Shown piece by piece: positions 51,228-63,317 of a stretch of 64,000 bases of DNA. Each line of letters opens with the position of its first letter. Position 1 is the first letter of the stretch. Source of the stretch: Plasmopara viticola. Taxonomy: Eukaryota > Oomycota > Peronosporomycetes > Peronosporales > Peronosporaceae. Below the pieces are notes generated by a model, which made no database searches, was not told the DNA's origin, and saw only the letters and a list, made by a program, of their open reading frames with translations. The position numbers and the translations under genes are program-made. The DNA lies in contig MBPM02000068.1 in the NCBI GenBank assembly GCA_001695595.3, forward strand, positions 1-64,000, written 5' to 3'.

Positions 51228-52335
51228 AAAAAAAATAAAACTAAAAAGTACTTAGCAAAGAATATCTTTCTCAAATAAAAAACGAACTTAGCGAAAAATG
51301 TTGAATTTAACAGTATTCTTAGCTTGCATATGGTAAATGTAGCGTTTTTCGAACTTTAACAATTGAAAATCGAACTTGGGTAAAAGCGCCGTACTTTACA
51401 ATAGTACTTAGCTCAGATTTTGTAGATATAACATAATAGGAAAAGAATACATAATATGGACTTAGCAGAGATTATCGTTCTCGATCGTACTTAGCTTGGA
51501 GTATAAGGTTTTAGCAAAACCAGAAATAAGTTTGAAAAACACGAACCCAGTAAAAAACGTCATTTTAAACAACCGTACTTCGTTTATAATTTGTAGATAG
51601 AGCGAAATTGGATTAATAAATAATTAAATAAGACGCAAACTTAGCAGAAAATGTTGTACTTAACAACCGTACTTCGCTTGGATTTTGTAGATATAGCGAA
51701 ATTGAAAAAAGTATTAAAAATGACTTTGGAGAAGTTGTCGTACTTAACAATTATTCGCTTTGTTTTTGTAGATATAGCGTAGTTGGAAGAATAAATAAAT
51801 GAGAAAAGGAACTTAGCAGAAAATGTCGTACTTATAATTAGTTCTTAGCTCACATATGGTAGATTAAGTGTAATCGGAAAAAGTCAATTCGAATCGTACT
51901 TGCGGAAAGTGCCGTACTTTACAATTGTACTTTGCTCAGCTTTTGAATGTATAACGTTATTGAAAAATAAAATAGAAAACGTACTTAGCATAGAATATTG
52001 TTCTTGATCGTAATTAGCTTACCTTATTAGGATATAGCGTAATCGGAAATAACTTTTTAGAAATACGAAGTTAGCCAAAAACGTCGTACTTAACAACCGA
52101 TTTTCGCTAAGATTTTGTAGATCTAGCAGAATTGGATAAAAAATAAATGAAAAGCGAACTAAGTCGAAGATGTAGTACTTTACAACCGTGCTTTGCTTAG
52201 ATTTTATATATACAGCAAAATTTAAAAAAAATTTAGTTGAAGATGGCGTACTTAATAATGGTAATCGCTAAGATTTTGTAGATATAACATAATTGGAAAA
52301 ATAAAAAGATAAATAAGAAATTTGCAGAAAATGGC
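51228..52335 (+). repeat. Satellite family B2, plus orientation (after transposons)
   Basis: B2 resumes with aaaaagtacttagcaaag. Landmarks of the gtgccg type occur near 51,386 (gcgccgtactttac) and 51,909 (523 bp apart). Clear subunits include gtacttcgcttggattttg and ttgtagatatagcgaaatt. No gene is visible. Confidence 0.88.
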
Positions 52336-52605
52336 GTTCCGAAAAGATATTAAAAATGGTTCATTCTTTCGAGAGATACCAGTATACTGTAATTCGCACC
52401 GATTATACAAGTCAGTTCTACACGAATCGGCAAGGCACACAGTAAGGCATTGGGTTAATTAATGATTAAGTGAGTTGATTGATTTGACGAGAACTGAATG
52501 ATGGTGACTGGATAAAATGAGTAATCAGATGCACTGCCCGTATCGTAAGTACGCTAATCAAATACTTATGTTTGGAACACAAACAATTGGGCTAAGGTGT
52601 CCATT
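52336..52605. other. Unassigned spacer at an orientation switch
   Basis: About 270 bp between plus and minus B2 blocks matches none of the three satellite families by eye. It has more balanced base composition (for example cactgcccgtatcgtaagt). I see no terminal repeats, no target duplication, and no credible coding frame. It may be a remnant of an unknown element or of sequence that preceded the inversion. Confidence 0.6.
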
Positions 52606-54525
52606 GACAAATGAAATACTTTGCAATGTTCGTATTTACAAACGGTTACTTTCAATTACTTAATATCCTTATTATCGATAAACTACATTTTTTTTTTGCT
52701 ACGTATGTCTTTTTTTTGTTTTTCAATCACGTTATATCAACAAAATCTGAGCTAAGTACTATTGTAAAGTGCGGCATTTTCGTTATGTTCGATTTTCAAT
52801 TGTTTATAAACCGATTACGCTACATCTACCATATGTAAGCTGAGAGCTACTGTTAAGTACAAAATTTCCAGCCAAGTTCATTTTTATTTTTTCATACTTC
52901 CGATTACGCGATACCTACAAAATCTAAGCGAATACCAGTGTTGAGTACGACATTTTTTGCTAAGTCTTTTTGTTTATATTTCTTGCGATTTCGCTATATC
53001 TATAAAAGCTAAGCGAAGTACGGCTGTTAAGTACAAAATTTTCTGCTAAGTTCGTTTCTTATTTCTTTCTTTCTTTATTTGTTTGTTTATTTATTAATTT
53101 ATTTGCTCATTTATTTATTTATTTATCTATTAATTTATTTATTAATTTATTAATTTATCAATTAATTAATTTATTATATATTTATTTAATTAGTTAATTT
53201 CTTTCTCTAATTATCCAATTACGTTATATCTACAAATTCTGAGCTAAGTACTATTATAATGCGCGGCACTTTCTGCTAAGTACGATTTTCGTGGCTTCTG
53301 ATCTGAAGGCGTATACAATTGCGCTACATCTACAATATGTAAGCTTTAAACTAAATTTAAGTACGACAATTTCTGCTAAGTTCGTTGTTTAATTATCTAT
53401 TTATTCTTTCAATTACGCAATTTCTACAAAAACTGAGCGAATACTATTGTTAAGTACGACATTTCCTGCTATGTCTTTTTTTATTTTAGTCTTACTATCG
53501 GTATAAGTACAAAATCTAAGCAAAGTGCTGTTGTAAAGTACAACAATTTCTGCTAAGTGCGCTGTTTACTTTATTTTCATCCGATTACGCTATGCTACAA
53601 ATTTGAGCAAAGTTCGGTTGGTAAGTACGAAATACTTTGCTAAGTTCGTATTTATAAAAATATTTTGATGCGCTATATCCTTATAATCCAAGCCAAGTAC
53701 GATCAAGAGCGGTATTTTCTGCTAAGTACGTTTTTTGTCTTATATTCCAATTACGTTATCGCTACAAAATCTGAGCTTAGTGCTACTGTTAGTGTGGCAC
53801 TTTCCGCTAAGCACGAATTTAAATCAACTATGTTCCGATTACGCTTCATCTACAATATGCAAGCTAAGAACTAATTTTAAGTACGTCATTTTCTGCTAAG
53901 CTTGTTTTCATTTATTTAATCTTCCAATTTTGCCTTTTTGTACAAAATTAAGCGAATACCATTGTTAAGTTCGACATTTTCTCCGAAATCTTTTTTTGAT
54001 TTTTTTTTTGGTTTCGCTGTATTCATAAAATCTGAGCGAAGTACGTTTGTTAAGTACAACATTTCCTGCTAAGTTCGCTTCTTCTTTATTTTATCCAATT
54101 ACGCTTTATGTACAGATTCCAAGCAAAGCACGTTTGTCAAGTACAACATTTTTGGTTAAGTTCCTATATAATAAAAGTTATTTCCGATTTCGCTAAATCC
54201 TTATAATCTAAGCTTGGTAGGAAAAAGAACAATTTTCTCTGCTAAATACGTTTTTTAATTTTAATTTTTCCGATTACGTTATATTATACAAAATCTGAGC
54301 TAAGTACTATTGTGAAGTGCGGCGCTTTTCGCTGAGTTCGATTTTAAATTCTTCATATTCCAATTACGCTACATTTACAATGTATAATCTAAGAAAAAGT
54401 GTTGATTTCGACACTTTCTGCTAAGTTCGGTTTTTATTTAATTATACTTTCAATCACGCTATATCTACAAAATTTAAGCGATGCCATTGTTGAGTACGAC
54501 ATTTTCTGCTAAGTCTTATTTTATA
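52606..54525 (-). repeat. Satellite family B2, inverted orientation
   Basis: Reverse-complement B2 units: tgagctaagtactattg, ttctgctaagttcg and ccgattacgct. The landmark for the gtgccg subunit lies near 52,768, 53,261, 53,791 and 54,316, with periods about 493, 530 and 525 bp. It is interrupted by an AT-rich simple repeat at about 53,058-53,212. Confidence 0.9.
53058..53212. repeat. AT-rich simple repeat (TTTA/TTAA type)
   Basis: About 155 bp of imperfect tttattta, ttaattta and tttcttt units inside one inverted B2 unit. Such runs expand by slippage. The A-rich linker of B2 subunits (aataaataaataaa in plus orientation) is the likely seed. Confidence 0.85.
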
Positions 54526-56321
54526 TTAGCAAAGTATCTTGTACTTAATAACCGTATTTCGCTCAGATTCGTAGCATAGCGTAGTTGGATAAAAAGTCGA
54601 TAAAAAGCGAACTTAATAAAAAATGTTGTACTCTAATCTTTCTTCGCTTAGATATGTGCTTATAACGAAATTAAAAAAAAAGTAAAAAAGGCTTAGAATT
54701 AGCAGAAAATGTCGTACTTAACAATGGTATTTGCTTAGTTTTTGTAGATATAGCGTAAGTAAAAGAATAAATAATAAAAAACGAACTTAGCAAAAAGTGT
54801 CGTTCTTAACAGTAGTTCTTAGCTCACATATGGTAGATGTAGCGCAATCCGAAAATAATAGATTCAAAACCGTAATAAGCTGAAAGTGCCATACTTTACA
54901 ATAGTGTTTAGCTCAGAAAAACGTAATTAAAAAATAAAACTTTAAATTACTGGGCAGAGAATATATTTCTTGATCGTACTTGGCTTTGATTATAAAGGTT
55001 TAACGTAATCAGATTCATCAATACAAACTCAGCAAACTAATTCGTACTTAACAATCGTATTTTCGTTGAATTCTGTAGATATAGCGTAACTGGAAAAATA
55101 AATGAGGGAAAAGCGAACCTAGCAGAAAAATTTGTACTTAACAATCGCACAACGCGTAGATTTTGTAAATATAGCGAAGATGAAAAAAATGTTAAACAAA
55201 TCTTGGCAGAAAATGTTGTACTTAACAATGGTATTTGCTAGAATTTGTAGATCCAGCGTAACTGGAAGAATAATGGGAAACGAACTGAGCAGAAAGTGTC
55301 GCTCTAAACGGGAATTCTTAGCTTGCATATTGTAGATGAAGCGTAAACGGAATATAATTAATTTAAAATCTTGCTTAGCGGAAAGTGCCGCACGTACATT
55401 AGCACTTAGCTCAGACTTTGTAGCAATAACGTAATTGGAAAATAAAATAACGTACTTGGCAGAAAATATCGTCCTCAATCGTACTTGGCTAAAATTATAA
55501 GGATATAGCGTAATTGAAAATTTTATAAATCCGAACTTAGCAAACTATTTCGTACTAAATAATCGTATTTCGCTAATATTTCGTAGCTATAGCTTAATGG
55601 ATAATAAATAAACAAAAAACGAACCTGGCAGAAATTGTTGTACTTAACAACCGTACTTCGCTTAGATTTCGTAGATAAAGCGAAATCGGAAAAAAGTATT
55701 TGAAGAAAAGACTTAGCAGAAAATGACGTACTCAACAATAGTATTCGCTTATATCTTGTAAATATTGCGTAATTAAAAGAATGAAGAAATGAAAAACGAA
55801 CTGAGCAGAAAAGGTCGTACTAAACAGTGATTCTTGGCTTGCATATTGTAGATGTAGCGAAATTCGAATATAAACAATTGAAAATCGAACTAAGCGAAGA
55901 GTGCTGCACTTTAGAATAGTAATTGTCTCAGATTCTGTAGAAATAACGTAATTGAAAAACGATAAAAACGTACTCAGCAAAGAATGTCGTTCTTGATCAA
56001 ACTGAGCTTGGATTTTAAGAATTTAGGGTCATCAGAAATAGCTTCTTAAATTACAGTCTTAGCAGAAATTGTTGTACTATACAACCGTGCTTCGCAGAGA
56101 ATTTGTAGATATAGCAAATCTTAGAAAAAGGATATTTAAAAACCAAATAAGCAGAAAATGTCGTACCTAATAATGGTATTCGCTTAGATTTTGTAAATAT
56201 AGCGTATTTGGAAGAAAATAAATAAATAAAAAACTACCTTAGCTGAAAGTGTCGCACTTAACAGTAAGTTTTAGCTTACATTTTGTAGACGTAGCGCACT
56301 CGGAATATAATTCATTCTATA
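54526..56321 (+). repeat. Satellite family B2, plus orientation, distal block
   Basis: Orientation flips back abruptly near 54,525, with almost no spacer (aagtcttattttatattagc). Landmarks occur near 54,885, 55,385 and 55,900 (periods about 500 and 515 bp). Units show the B2 order seen at 51.2-52.3 kb. The block ends in an incomplete unit at cggaatataattcattc, where family C starts. Confidence 0.9.
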
Positions 56322-56702
56322 TTGTGCTCTGAACGAATGCGTCAGACAGTGTAAAATTGCAAAATATCGTACCTTACGGGAAATAACTTATTTTGCTCGA
56401 GGCATTAAATTTAGCAAGAGAAATTAGGCACGAAACTGTTTTTGACATTACCTGAATACTACAAGGCGTCGAAAAGTAGAAATAGCTTTGATCAGCGCTA
56501 ATGTACCGGTACGGCTTTTGCTTACGGATAGGATTGCGATTGCGACGGAAGCCAGGAAAAATGTACCCAGACGAGAAGATGGCGTTTGGTTGTTTGATTG
56601 AGAAATTTTGAAAACTACCGTTATACAGAAATCGTACCCGTTTTGGTGAATCACACGAACACACAAGGCAAACAAGAAGTCATTAGCGTCTCCGATAATC
56701 GT
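56322..56702 (-). repeat. Satellite family C, inverted partial unit at the left edge
   Basis: The C array begins with a reverse-complement unit, entered mid-monomer at tgctctgaacgaatgcgtc. It holds the inverted landmark gtaccggtacggcttttgc near 56,509-56,527 and agacgagaagatggcg. It belongs to the older subfamily, marked by gcaaaagccg where the core has gcgaaagccg, and by gtcagacagtgtaa where the core has gtcagtgtaac. Confidence 0.85.
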
Positions 56703-56728
56703 CTTGAATTAATATACGATATTGACGA

Positions 56729-58564
56729 GTTTCTGCACGCAGTAATTTTTTAAAGTCTCAATCAACCATCCAAACACCATCTTCTTGTCAGGGTACGGTC
56801 TTCCTGGATTCCGTCGCAATTGCAATCGTGTCCGTAAGCAAAAGCCGTTCCGGTACACTAGTGCTGATCAAAGCTTCTTCTCTTTTCAAAACGCCCGTTT
56901 GTTTCCAGGAAAGGTCGAAAACAGCTTTGAGCCTGGATGTTCATGCTTATTTCAAGCAAAATACGTTATCTCCCGTTGGGTACAAAATTTTGCAATCTTA
57001 CACTGTTTTGAGCCCCAGGGAGAGCCAATAGTGGATTTTTGGCGGTTGACCACATGCAAATCCGACTATGTCAGCACCACGCCATATACGTAGCGAATTC
57101 AAGTAGCATACTTGTCGCCATTGGACTTGTCATCGGACACCTTCGACGAGACGCCTCTGTAGATGACATAACTGATTGAAGTATCAGACATTCTGTACGC
57201 GTATTACCTGGTTTGCTCTTAATAGTTCGATATACAATCACCATCATTCTGCACTCGTCCAAATAACTTCCTCATTTACTCATCGGAGACGCTAATGACT
57301 TATTGTGTACCTTGCGTGTTCGTGCTGAACTGATCCAACAAATCGGAAAAAGTTCCTGTAGAGCGGTAGTTTTCAAAAGTCTCAATCATTCATTCAATCG
57401 CTATCTTCTCGTTTAGGTACGATCTTCCTGGCTTCCATCGCAATCGCAATCGTATCGGTAGGCGAAAGCTGTACCGTTACATTAGTGCTGATCAAAGCTT
57501 TTCCGTTTTGCAACGCCTTGCTGTATCCAGGTAAGGTCGAAAACGGTTTCGAGCCTGGTTTATTCTTGCTAACACCAATGCCTTAGCCAAATATGTATTT
57601 CACGTTGAGTACAAAATTTTGCAATGTTACACTGACACATCCGTTCAGAGCGCGAGGGAAAGCGAAGGATAATCCTCTCACGGTCGACCATATGCCGAAA
57701 AGATTATGTTAGAAAGCGCCATGCTTGTAGCGAATTGAAATGTTCTGGTTCTCGCCATTTGATTTGTCATTGAACACCTTCGACGAGACACCTGTGCAAA
57801 GGACAAAACTGATTGCACTATCAGACATTGTGTACGCACATTTCCTGGTGTTGTTCTAATAGATTCATATTCAACCAGCATCATCCTTTACTCGTCCAAT
57901 CCACTTACTCGGCTGATCATCAGAGACGCTTATGACTTATTATGTGCCTCGTGTGCCTTAAGTGTTCGTGGTGAACAGGTTAACCAAATTAGGTACAAAA
58001 GTTTAATCATCCACCCAAGCGCCGTCTTATCTTTTAGGCACAATTTTTCTGGCTTCCATCGCAATTGCAATCGTATCCGAAGGCGAAAGCCGTACCGGTA
58101 GATTAGCGCTGATTAAAGCTTTTTCTGTTTACACGCCTTGCTGTATCCAGGAAAGGTCTAAAAATGTTTCGAGCCTGGTTCTTCCTGCTAACATCAATGC
58201 CTAGGCCAAATATGTATCTCACGTTGGGTACAAAATTTTGTAATGTTACACTGACACATCCGTTCAGGGCGCCAGGGAAAGCGAAGAATAATGTTCTCAC
58301 GGTTGACCATATACCGAAATGACCATGTCAGAAAGCGCCATGCTTAGAGCAAATCTAAGTGTTCTAGTTCTCGCCATTGGATACAGCTTCGACGAGACAC
58401 CTGTCTAAAGGACAAAACCAAATAAAGGATTAAACATTCTTTACACGCATTATCTAGTGTGTGTCAATAGTTCCATATTCAACCATCATCATTCTGTACT
58501 TGTTCATTACTTATTCGGTCGATCATCCGCAACGCTAATGACTTATTGCGTGCCTTCAATCAAT
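56729..58564 (+). repeat. Satellite family C, left diverged units
   Basis: Plus-oriented units with landmark positions 56,847, 57,471 and 58,092 (spacings 624 and 621, then 605 to the next). They lack the insertion of about 40 bp that marks the core units: the landmark is followed by tagtgctgatcaaagc and similar. Open frames in both strands, up to about 100 codons, recur with the repeat and resemble nothing I recognise. A region of about 26 bp before the block (56,703-56,728) is the unassigned hinge of a head-to-head junction. Confidence 0.88.
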
Positions 58565-61500
58565 CAAATCGGGTACGAGTTCCTTTACAGCGGTAGTATT
58601 TCAAAGTCTTAATCATGCATCCAAACGCCATCTTCTTGATTAAGTCAATCTTCCTGTTTTCCATCTCGATCGTAATCGAATCCGTGGGCGAAAGCTGTAC
58701 CGGTACATTAGCGCTCTGGCTTTTTGCCCTGGTTAATTCAGTCCTAGTCTGGTCTAGATCAAAGCTTCTTCTGTTTTACAACGCCTTGCTGTATCCAGGT
58801 AAGGTCTAAAACAGTTTCAAGCCTGGTTCTTCTTGCTAACATCAATGCCTATCTCACGTTGGGTACAAAATTTTGCAATGTTGCACTGACACATCGTTCA
58901 GAGCGCCAGGGAAAGCGAAGGATAATTTTCTCACGGTTGATCATATACCGAAATGACCATGTCAGAAAGCGCAATGCTTAGAGCGAATCTAAGTGTTCTA
59001 GTTCTCGCCATGGGATACAGCTTCGACGAGACACCTGTCTAAAGGACAAAACCAAATAAAGGATTAAACATTCTTTACACGCATTATCTAGTGTGTTTCA
59101 ATAGTTCCATATTCAACCATCATCATTCTGTACTTGTTCATTACTTATTCGGTCGATCATCCGCAACGCTAATGACTTATTGCGTGCCTTCAATCAATCA
59201 AATCGGGTACGAGTTCCTTTACAGCGGTAGTATTTCAAAGTCTTAATCATGCATCAAAACGCCATCTTCTTGATTAAGTCAATCTTCCTGTTTTCCATCT
59301 CGATCGTAATCGAATCCGTGGGCGAAAGCTGTACCGGTACATTAGCGCTCTGGCTTTTTGCCCTGGTTAATTCAGTCCTAGTCTGGTCTAGATCAAAGCT
59401 TCTTCTGTTTTACAACGCCTTGCTGTATCCAGGTAAGGTCTAAAACAGTTTCAAGCCTGGTTCTTCTTGCTAACATCAATGCCTATCTCACGTTGGGTAC
59501 AAAATTTTGCAGTGTTGCACTGACACATCGTTCAGAGCGCCAGGGAATGCGAAGGATAATCTTCTCACGGTTGACCATATACCGAAATGACCATGTCAGA
59601 AAGCGCCATGCTTAGAGCGAATCTAAGTGTTCTAGTTCTCGCCATTGGATTCAGCTTCGACGAGACACTTGTGTAAAGGACATGACCAAGAAAAAAATTA
59701 GACATTCTGTACACGCATTATCTGGTGTGTTCCTAATAGTTCCATATGCAACCATCATCATTCTGTACTTGTTCGTTACTTACTCGGCCGATCATCCGCA
59801 ACGCTAATTACTTATTGCGTGCCTTCAGTCAACCAAATCGGGTACGATTTCCCTTACAGCGGTAGTATTTTAAAGTCTCAATCATCCATCCAAACGCCAT
59901 CTTCTTGATTGGGTCAATCTTCCTGTTTTCCATCTCGATCGCAATCGTATCCGTAGGCGAAAGCCGTACCGGTACATTAGCGCTCTGGCTTTTTGCCCTG
60001 GTTAATTCAGTCCTAGTCTGGTCTGAATCAAAGCTTCTTCTGCTTTACAACGCCTTGCTGTATCCAGGTAAGGTCTAAAACAGTTTCGAGCCTGGTTCTT
60101 CTTGCTAACATCAATGCATATCTCACGTTGGGCACAAAATTTTGCAATGTTGCACTGACACATCGTTCAGAGCGCCAGGGAAAGCGAAGGATAAAATCTT
60201 CTCACGGTTGACCATATACCGAAATGACCATGTCAAAAAGCGCCATGCTTAGAGCGAATCTAAGTGTTCTAGTTCTCACCATTGGATACAGCTTCGACGA
60301 GACACCTGTGTAAAGGACAAGACCAAGAAAAAATTAGACATTCTGTACACGCATTATCTGGTGTGTTCCTAATAGTTCCATATTCAACCATCATCATTCT
60401 GTACTTGTTCATTACTTACTCGGTCGATCATCCGCAACGCTAATGACTTATTGCGTGCCTTCAGTCAATCAAATCGGGTACGAGTTCCTTAACAGCGGTA
60501 GTATTTCAAAGTCTCAATCATCCATCCAAACGCCATCTTCTTGATTGGGTCAATCATCCTGTTTTCCATCTCGATCGCAATCGTATCCGTAGGCGAAAGC
60601 CGTACCGGTACATTTGCGCTCTGGCTTTTTGCCCTGGTTAATTCAGTCCTAGTCTGGTCTGGATCAAAGCTTCTTCTGTTTTACAACGCCTTGCTGTATC
60701 CAGGTAAGGTCTAAAACTGTTTCGAGCCTGGTTCTTCTTGCTAACATCAATGCCTATCTCACGTTGGGTACAAAATTTTGCAATGTTGCACTGACACATC
60801 GTTCAGAGCGCCAGGGAAAGCGAAGGATAATCTTCTCACGGTTGACCATATACCGAAATGACCATGTCAGAAAGCGCCATGCTTAGAGCGAATCTAAGTG
60901 TTCTAGTTCTCGCCATTGGATTCAGCTTCGACGAGACACTTGTGTAAAGGACATGACCAAGAAAAAAATTAGACATTCTGTACACGCATTATCTGGTGTG
61001 TTCCTAATAGTTCCATATGCAACCATCATCATTCTGTACTTGTTCGTTACTTACTCGGCCGATCATCCGCAACGCTAATTACTTATTGCGTGCCTTCAGT
61101 CAACCGAATCGGGTACGATTTCCCTTACAGCGGTAGTATTTTAAAGTCTCAATCATCCATCCAAACGCCATCTTCTTGATTGGGTCAATCTTCCTGTTTT
61201 CCATCTCGATCGCAATCGTATCCGTAGGCGAAAGCCGTACCGGTACATTAGCGCTCTGGCTTTTTGCCTTGGTTAATTCAGTCCTAGTCTGGTCTGAATC
61301 AAAGCTTCTTCTGCTTTACAACGCCTTGCTGTATCCAGGTAAGGTCTAAAACAGTTTCGAGCCTGGTTCTTCTTGCTAACATCAATGCCTAAGGCATATA
61401 TGTATCTCACGTTGGGTACAAAATTTTGCAATGTTACACTGACACATCCGTTCAGAGCGCCAGAGAAAGCATATAGTGAATTTGTTTCGGTTGACCACAT

Positions 61501-61839
61501 GCCAAATCGACTACGTCAGCACCACGCCATGCTTGGCGCGAATCCAACTTTTTTAGTTCTTGCCATTGGATTTGTCATTGAACAGCCTCGACGAGACACC
61601 TGTGTAGAGGACAAAACCAAGTCAAGTATCAGACTTTCTGCACGCGCATTATTTGGTGTGTTTCTTATATTTTCTTATCCAACCATCATTTTTCTGTACT
61701 CGTCCAATCCACTTACTTCGCTGATCATTAGAGACGCTAATGACTTATTGTGTGCCTTCTGTGTTCGTGTTGAACTGATCAATCAAATCAAGTACAAGTT
61801 CCTGTACAGCGGTAGTTTATCAAAGTCTCAATCATCCAT
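58565..61839 (+). repeat. Satellite family C, homogeneous core
   Basis: Five units with landmarks at 58,697, 59,331, 59,966, 60,602 and 61,237, spaced 634, 635, 636 and 635 bp. The first two units differ by only a few bases. All five share an insertion of about 40 bp after gtaccggtacattagcgct (ctggctttttgccctgg and following). Four also lack about 13 bp at atcaatgcctatctcacg, but the last (61,237) has the long form atcaatgcctaaggc, so it joins features of core and edge units. The perfect palindrome gtaccggtac is conserved. A frame of 161 codons across 61,373-61,858 exists in only one unit and is not credible as a gene. Confidence 0.93.
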
Positions 61840-62927
61840 CCAAACGACATCTTCTTGATTGGGTCAATCTTCCTGTTCTTCATCTCAATCGCAATCGTAT
61901 CCGTAGGCGAAAGCCGTACCGGTACATTAGCGCTGATCAAAGCTTCTTCTGTTTCCAACGCCTTGCTGTATCCAGGTAAGGTCTAAAACAGTTTCGAGCC
62001 TGGTTCTTCTTGCTAACATCAATGCCTGTCTCACGTTGGGTACAAAATTTTGCAATGTTACACTGACACATCCGTTCAGAGCGCCAGGGAAAGCGAAGGA
62101 TGATCTTCTCACGGTTGACAATGTTCCGAAATGACTATGTCAGAAAGCGCCATGCTTATAGCGAATCTAAGCGTTCTAGTTCTCGCCATTCGATACAGCT
62201 TCGACAAGACACCTGTGTAAAGGACATAACAGATTGGAGTGTCTGATATTGTGTACGCACATTTTCTGGTTTGTTTCTAATAGTTTCATATTCAACCATC
62301 ATCATTTTGTACTCGTCCAATCCACTTACTCGGCTGATCATCAGAGACGCTCATGACTTATTGTGTGCCTCGTGTGCTTGAGTGTTCGTGTTGAACCGAT
62401 TAACCAAATTGGGTACAAAAGTTGGAATCATCATCCGAAAACCATCTTCTCGTTTAGGTACGCTCTTCCTGGCTTCCATCGCAATTGCAATCGTATTTGT
62501 AGGCGGAAGCCGTACCGGTACATTAGCGCTCTGGCTTTTTGCCCTGCTTAATTCAGCCCTATTCTGGTCCGGATCAAAGCTTTTTCTGTTTCACAACGTC
62601 TTGTTGTATCCAGATTAGGTCGATAATTGTTTCGAGCCTGGTTTTTCATGCTAACTTCGATGCCTCAAGCCAAATATGTTATTTCCAACAAACAATATTT
62701 TGCAATGTTACACTGACACATCTGTCTAGAGCGCCAGGGAAAGCGAAGGATTATATCTCCTCACGGTTGACCATATATCGAAATGACTAGGTCAGAAACG
62801 CGCCATGCCTGTAGTGAATCTAAGTGTTCTAGTTGTCGTCATTGGACTTGTTATTGAACAGATTCGACGAGAACAGATTCGACGAGACTTCTGTGTAGAG
62901 GAAAATACCAAGTAAAGTATCAGACAT
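61840..62927 (+). repeat. Satellite family C, right diverged units
   Basis: Units with landmarks at 61,916 and 62,512, giving spacings of 679 from the last core unit and 596 between them. The 61,916 unit lacks the insertion that the core units carry, while the 62,512 unit has it in a diverged form (ctgcttaattcagccc). A perfect 15-bp tandem duplication, gaacagattcgacga twice, lies at 62,856-62,885. Confidence 0.88.
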
Positions 62928-63250
62928 CATGGCTTGATGCTCTCATAGTCGGTTTTGCATGTGGCCAACCGCCAGAAAATCCACCCTTCGCTCTCCCTGG
63001 GGCTCTGAACAAATGCATTAGACATTGTAAGATTGCATTTTTCTGTACCTAATGGGCGACAACGTATTTTGCTTGAAGTAAGCAAGAAAAACCAAGCTCG
63101 AAATTTTTTCGACCTTTCTTGGATACAAACGGGCGCTTTAAAAGCAGGAGAAGCTTTTTTCGGCACTAGTATACCGGTACGGCTTTCGCTTACGGACTCG
63201 ATTGCAATTGCGATAGAAGCCAGGAAAACTGTACTTAGACGAGAAGATGG
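62928..63250 (-). repeat. Satellite family C, inverted older-subfamily unit
   Basis: Reverse-complement C sequence starts at atggcttgatgctctcatag and runs to cgagaagatggtg. It shares tccctggggctctg and gcatgtggccaaccgcc with the older subfamily seen in plus orientation near 57,010-57,060. At its right end it meets a plus-oriented unit. Confidence 0.85.
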
Positions 63251-63317
63251 TGTTCGTATTCCTGGCTTCCATCGCGATCGCAATCGCAACCGTATCCGTA
63301 AGCAAAAGCCGTCCCAG
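63177..63317. repeat. Inverted repeat at a family C junction
   Basis: Left arm about 63,177-63,226 (ggctttcgcttacgg to gatagaagccagg) is the inverse complement of the right arm about 63,261-63,317 (cctggcttccatcgcg to ccgtaagcaaaagccg), with a spacer of about 35 bp. The arms are about 50 bp with a few mismatches and could fold into a hairpin or cruciform. Confidence 0.8.

Noticed and set aside
53058..53212. Telomere-type repeat or origin
   Set aside because: The run is irregular AT-rich simple sequence without a telomeric unit, and it lies inside a satellite subunit.
61373..61858. Longest open frame in the window (161 codons)
   Set aside because: It spans one family C unit and is closed by stops and indels in the other units. 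It has no recognisable domain and starts in the middle of the satellite.
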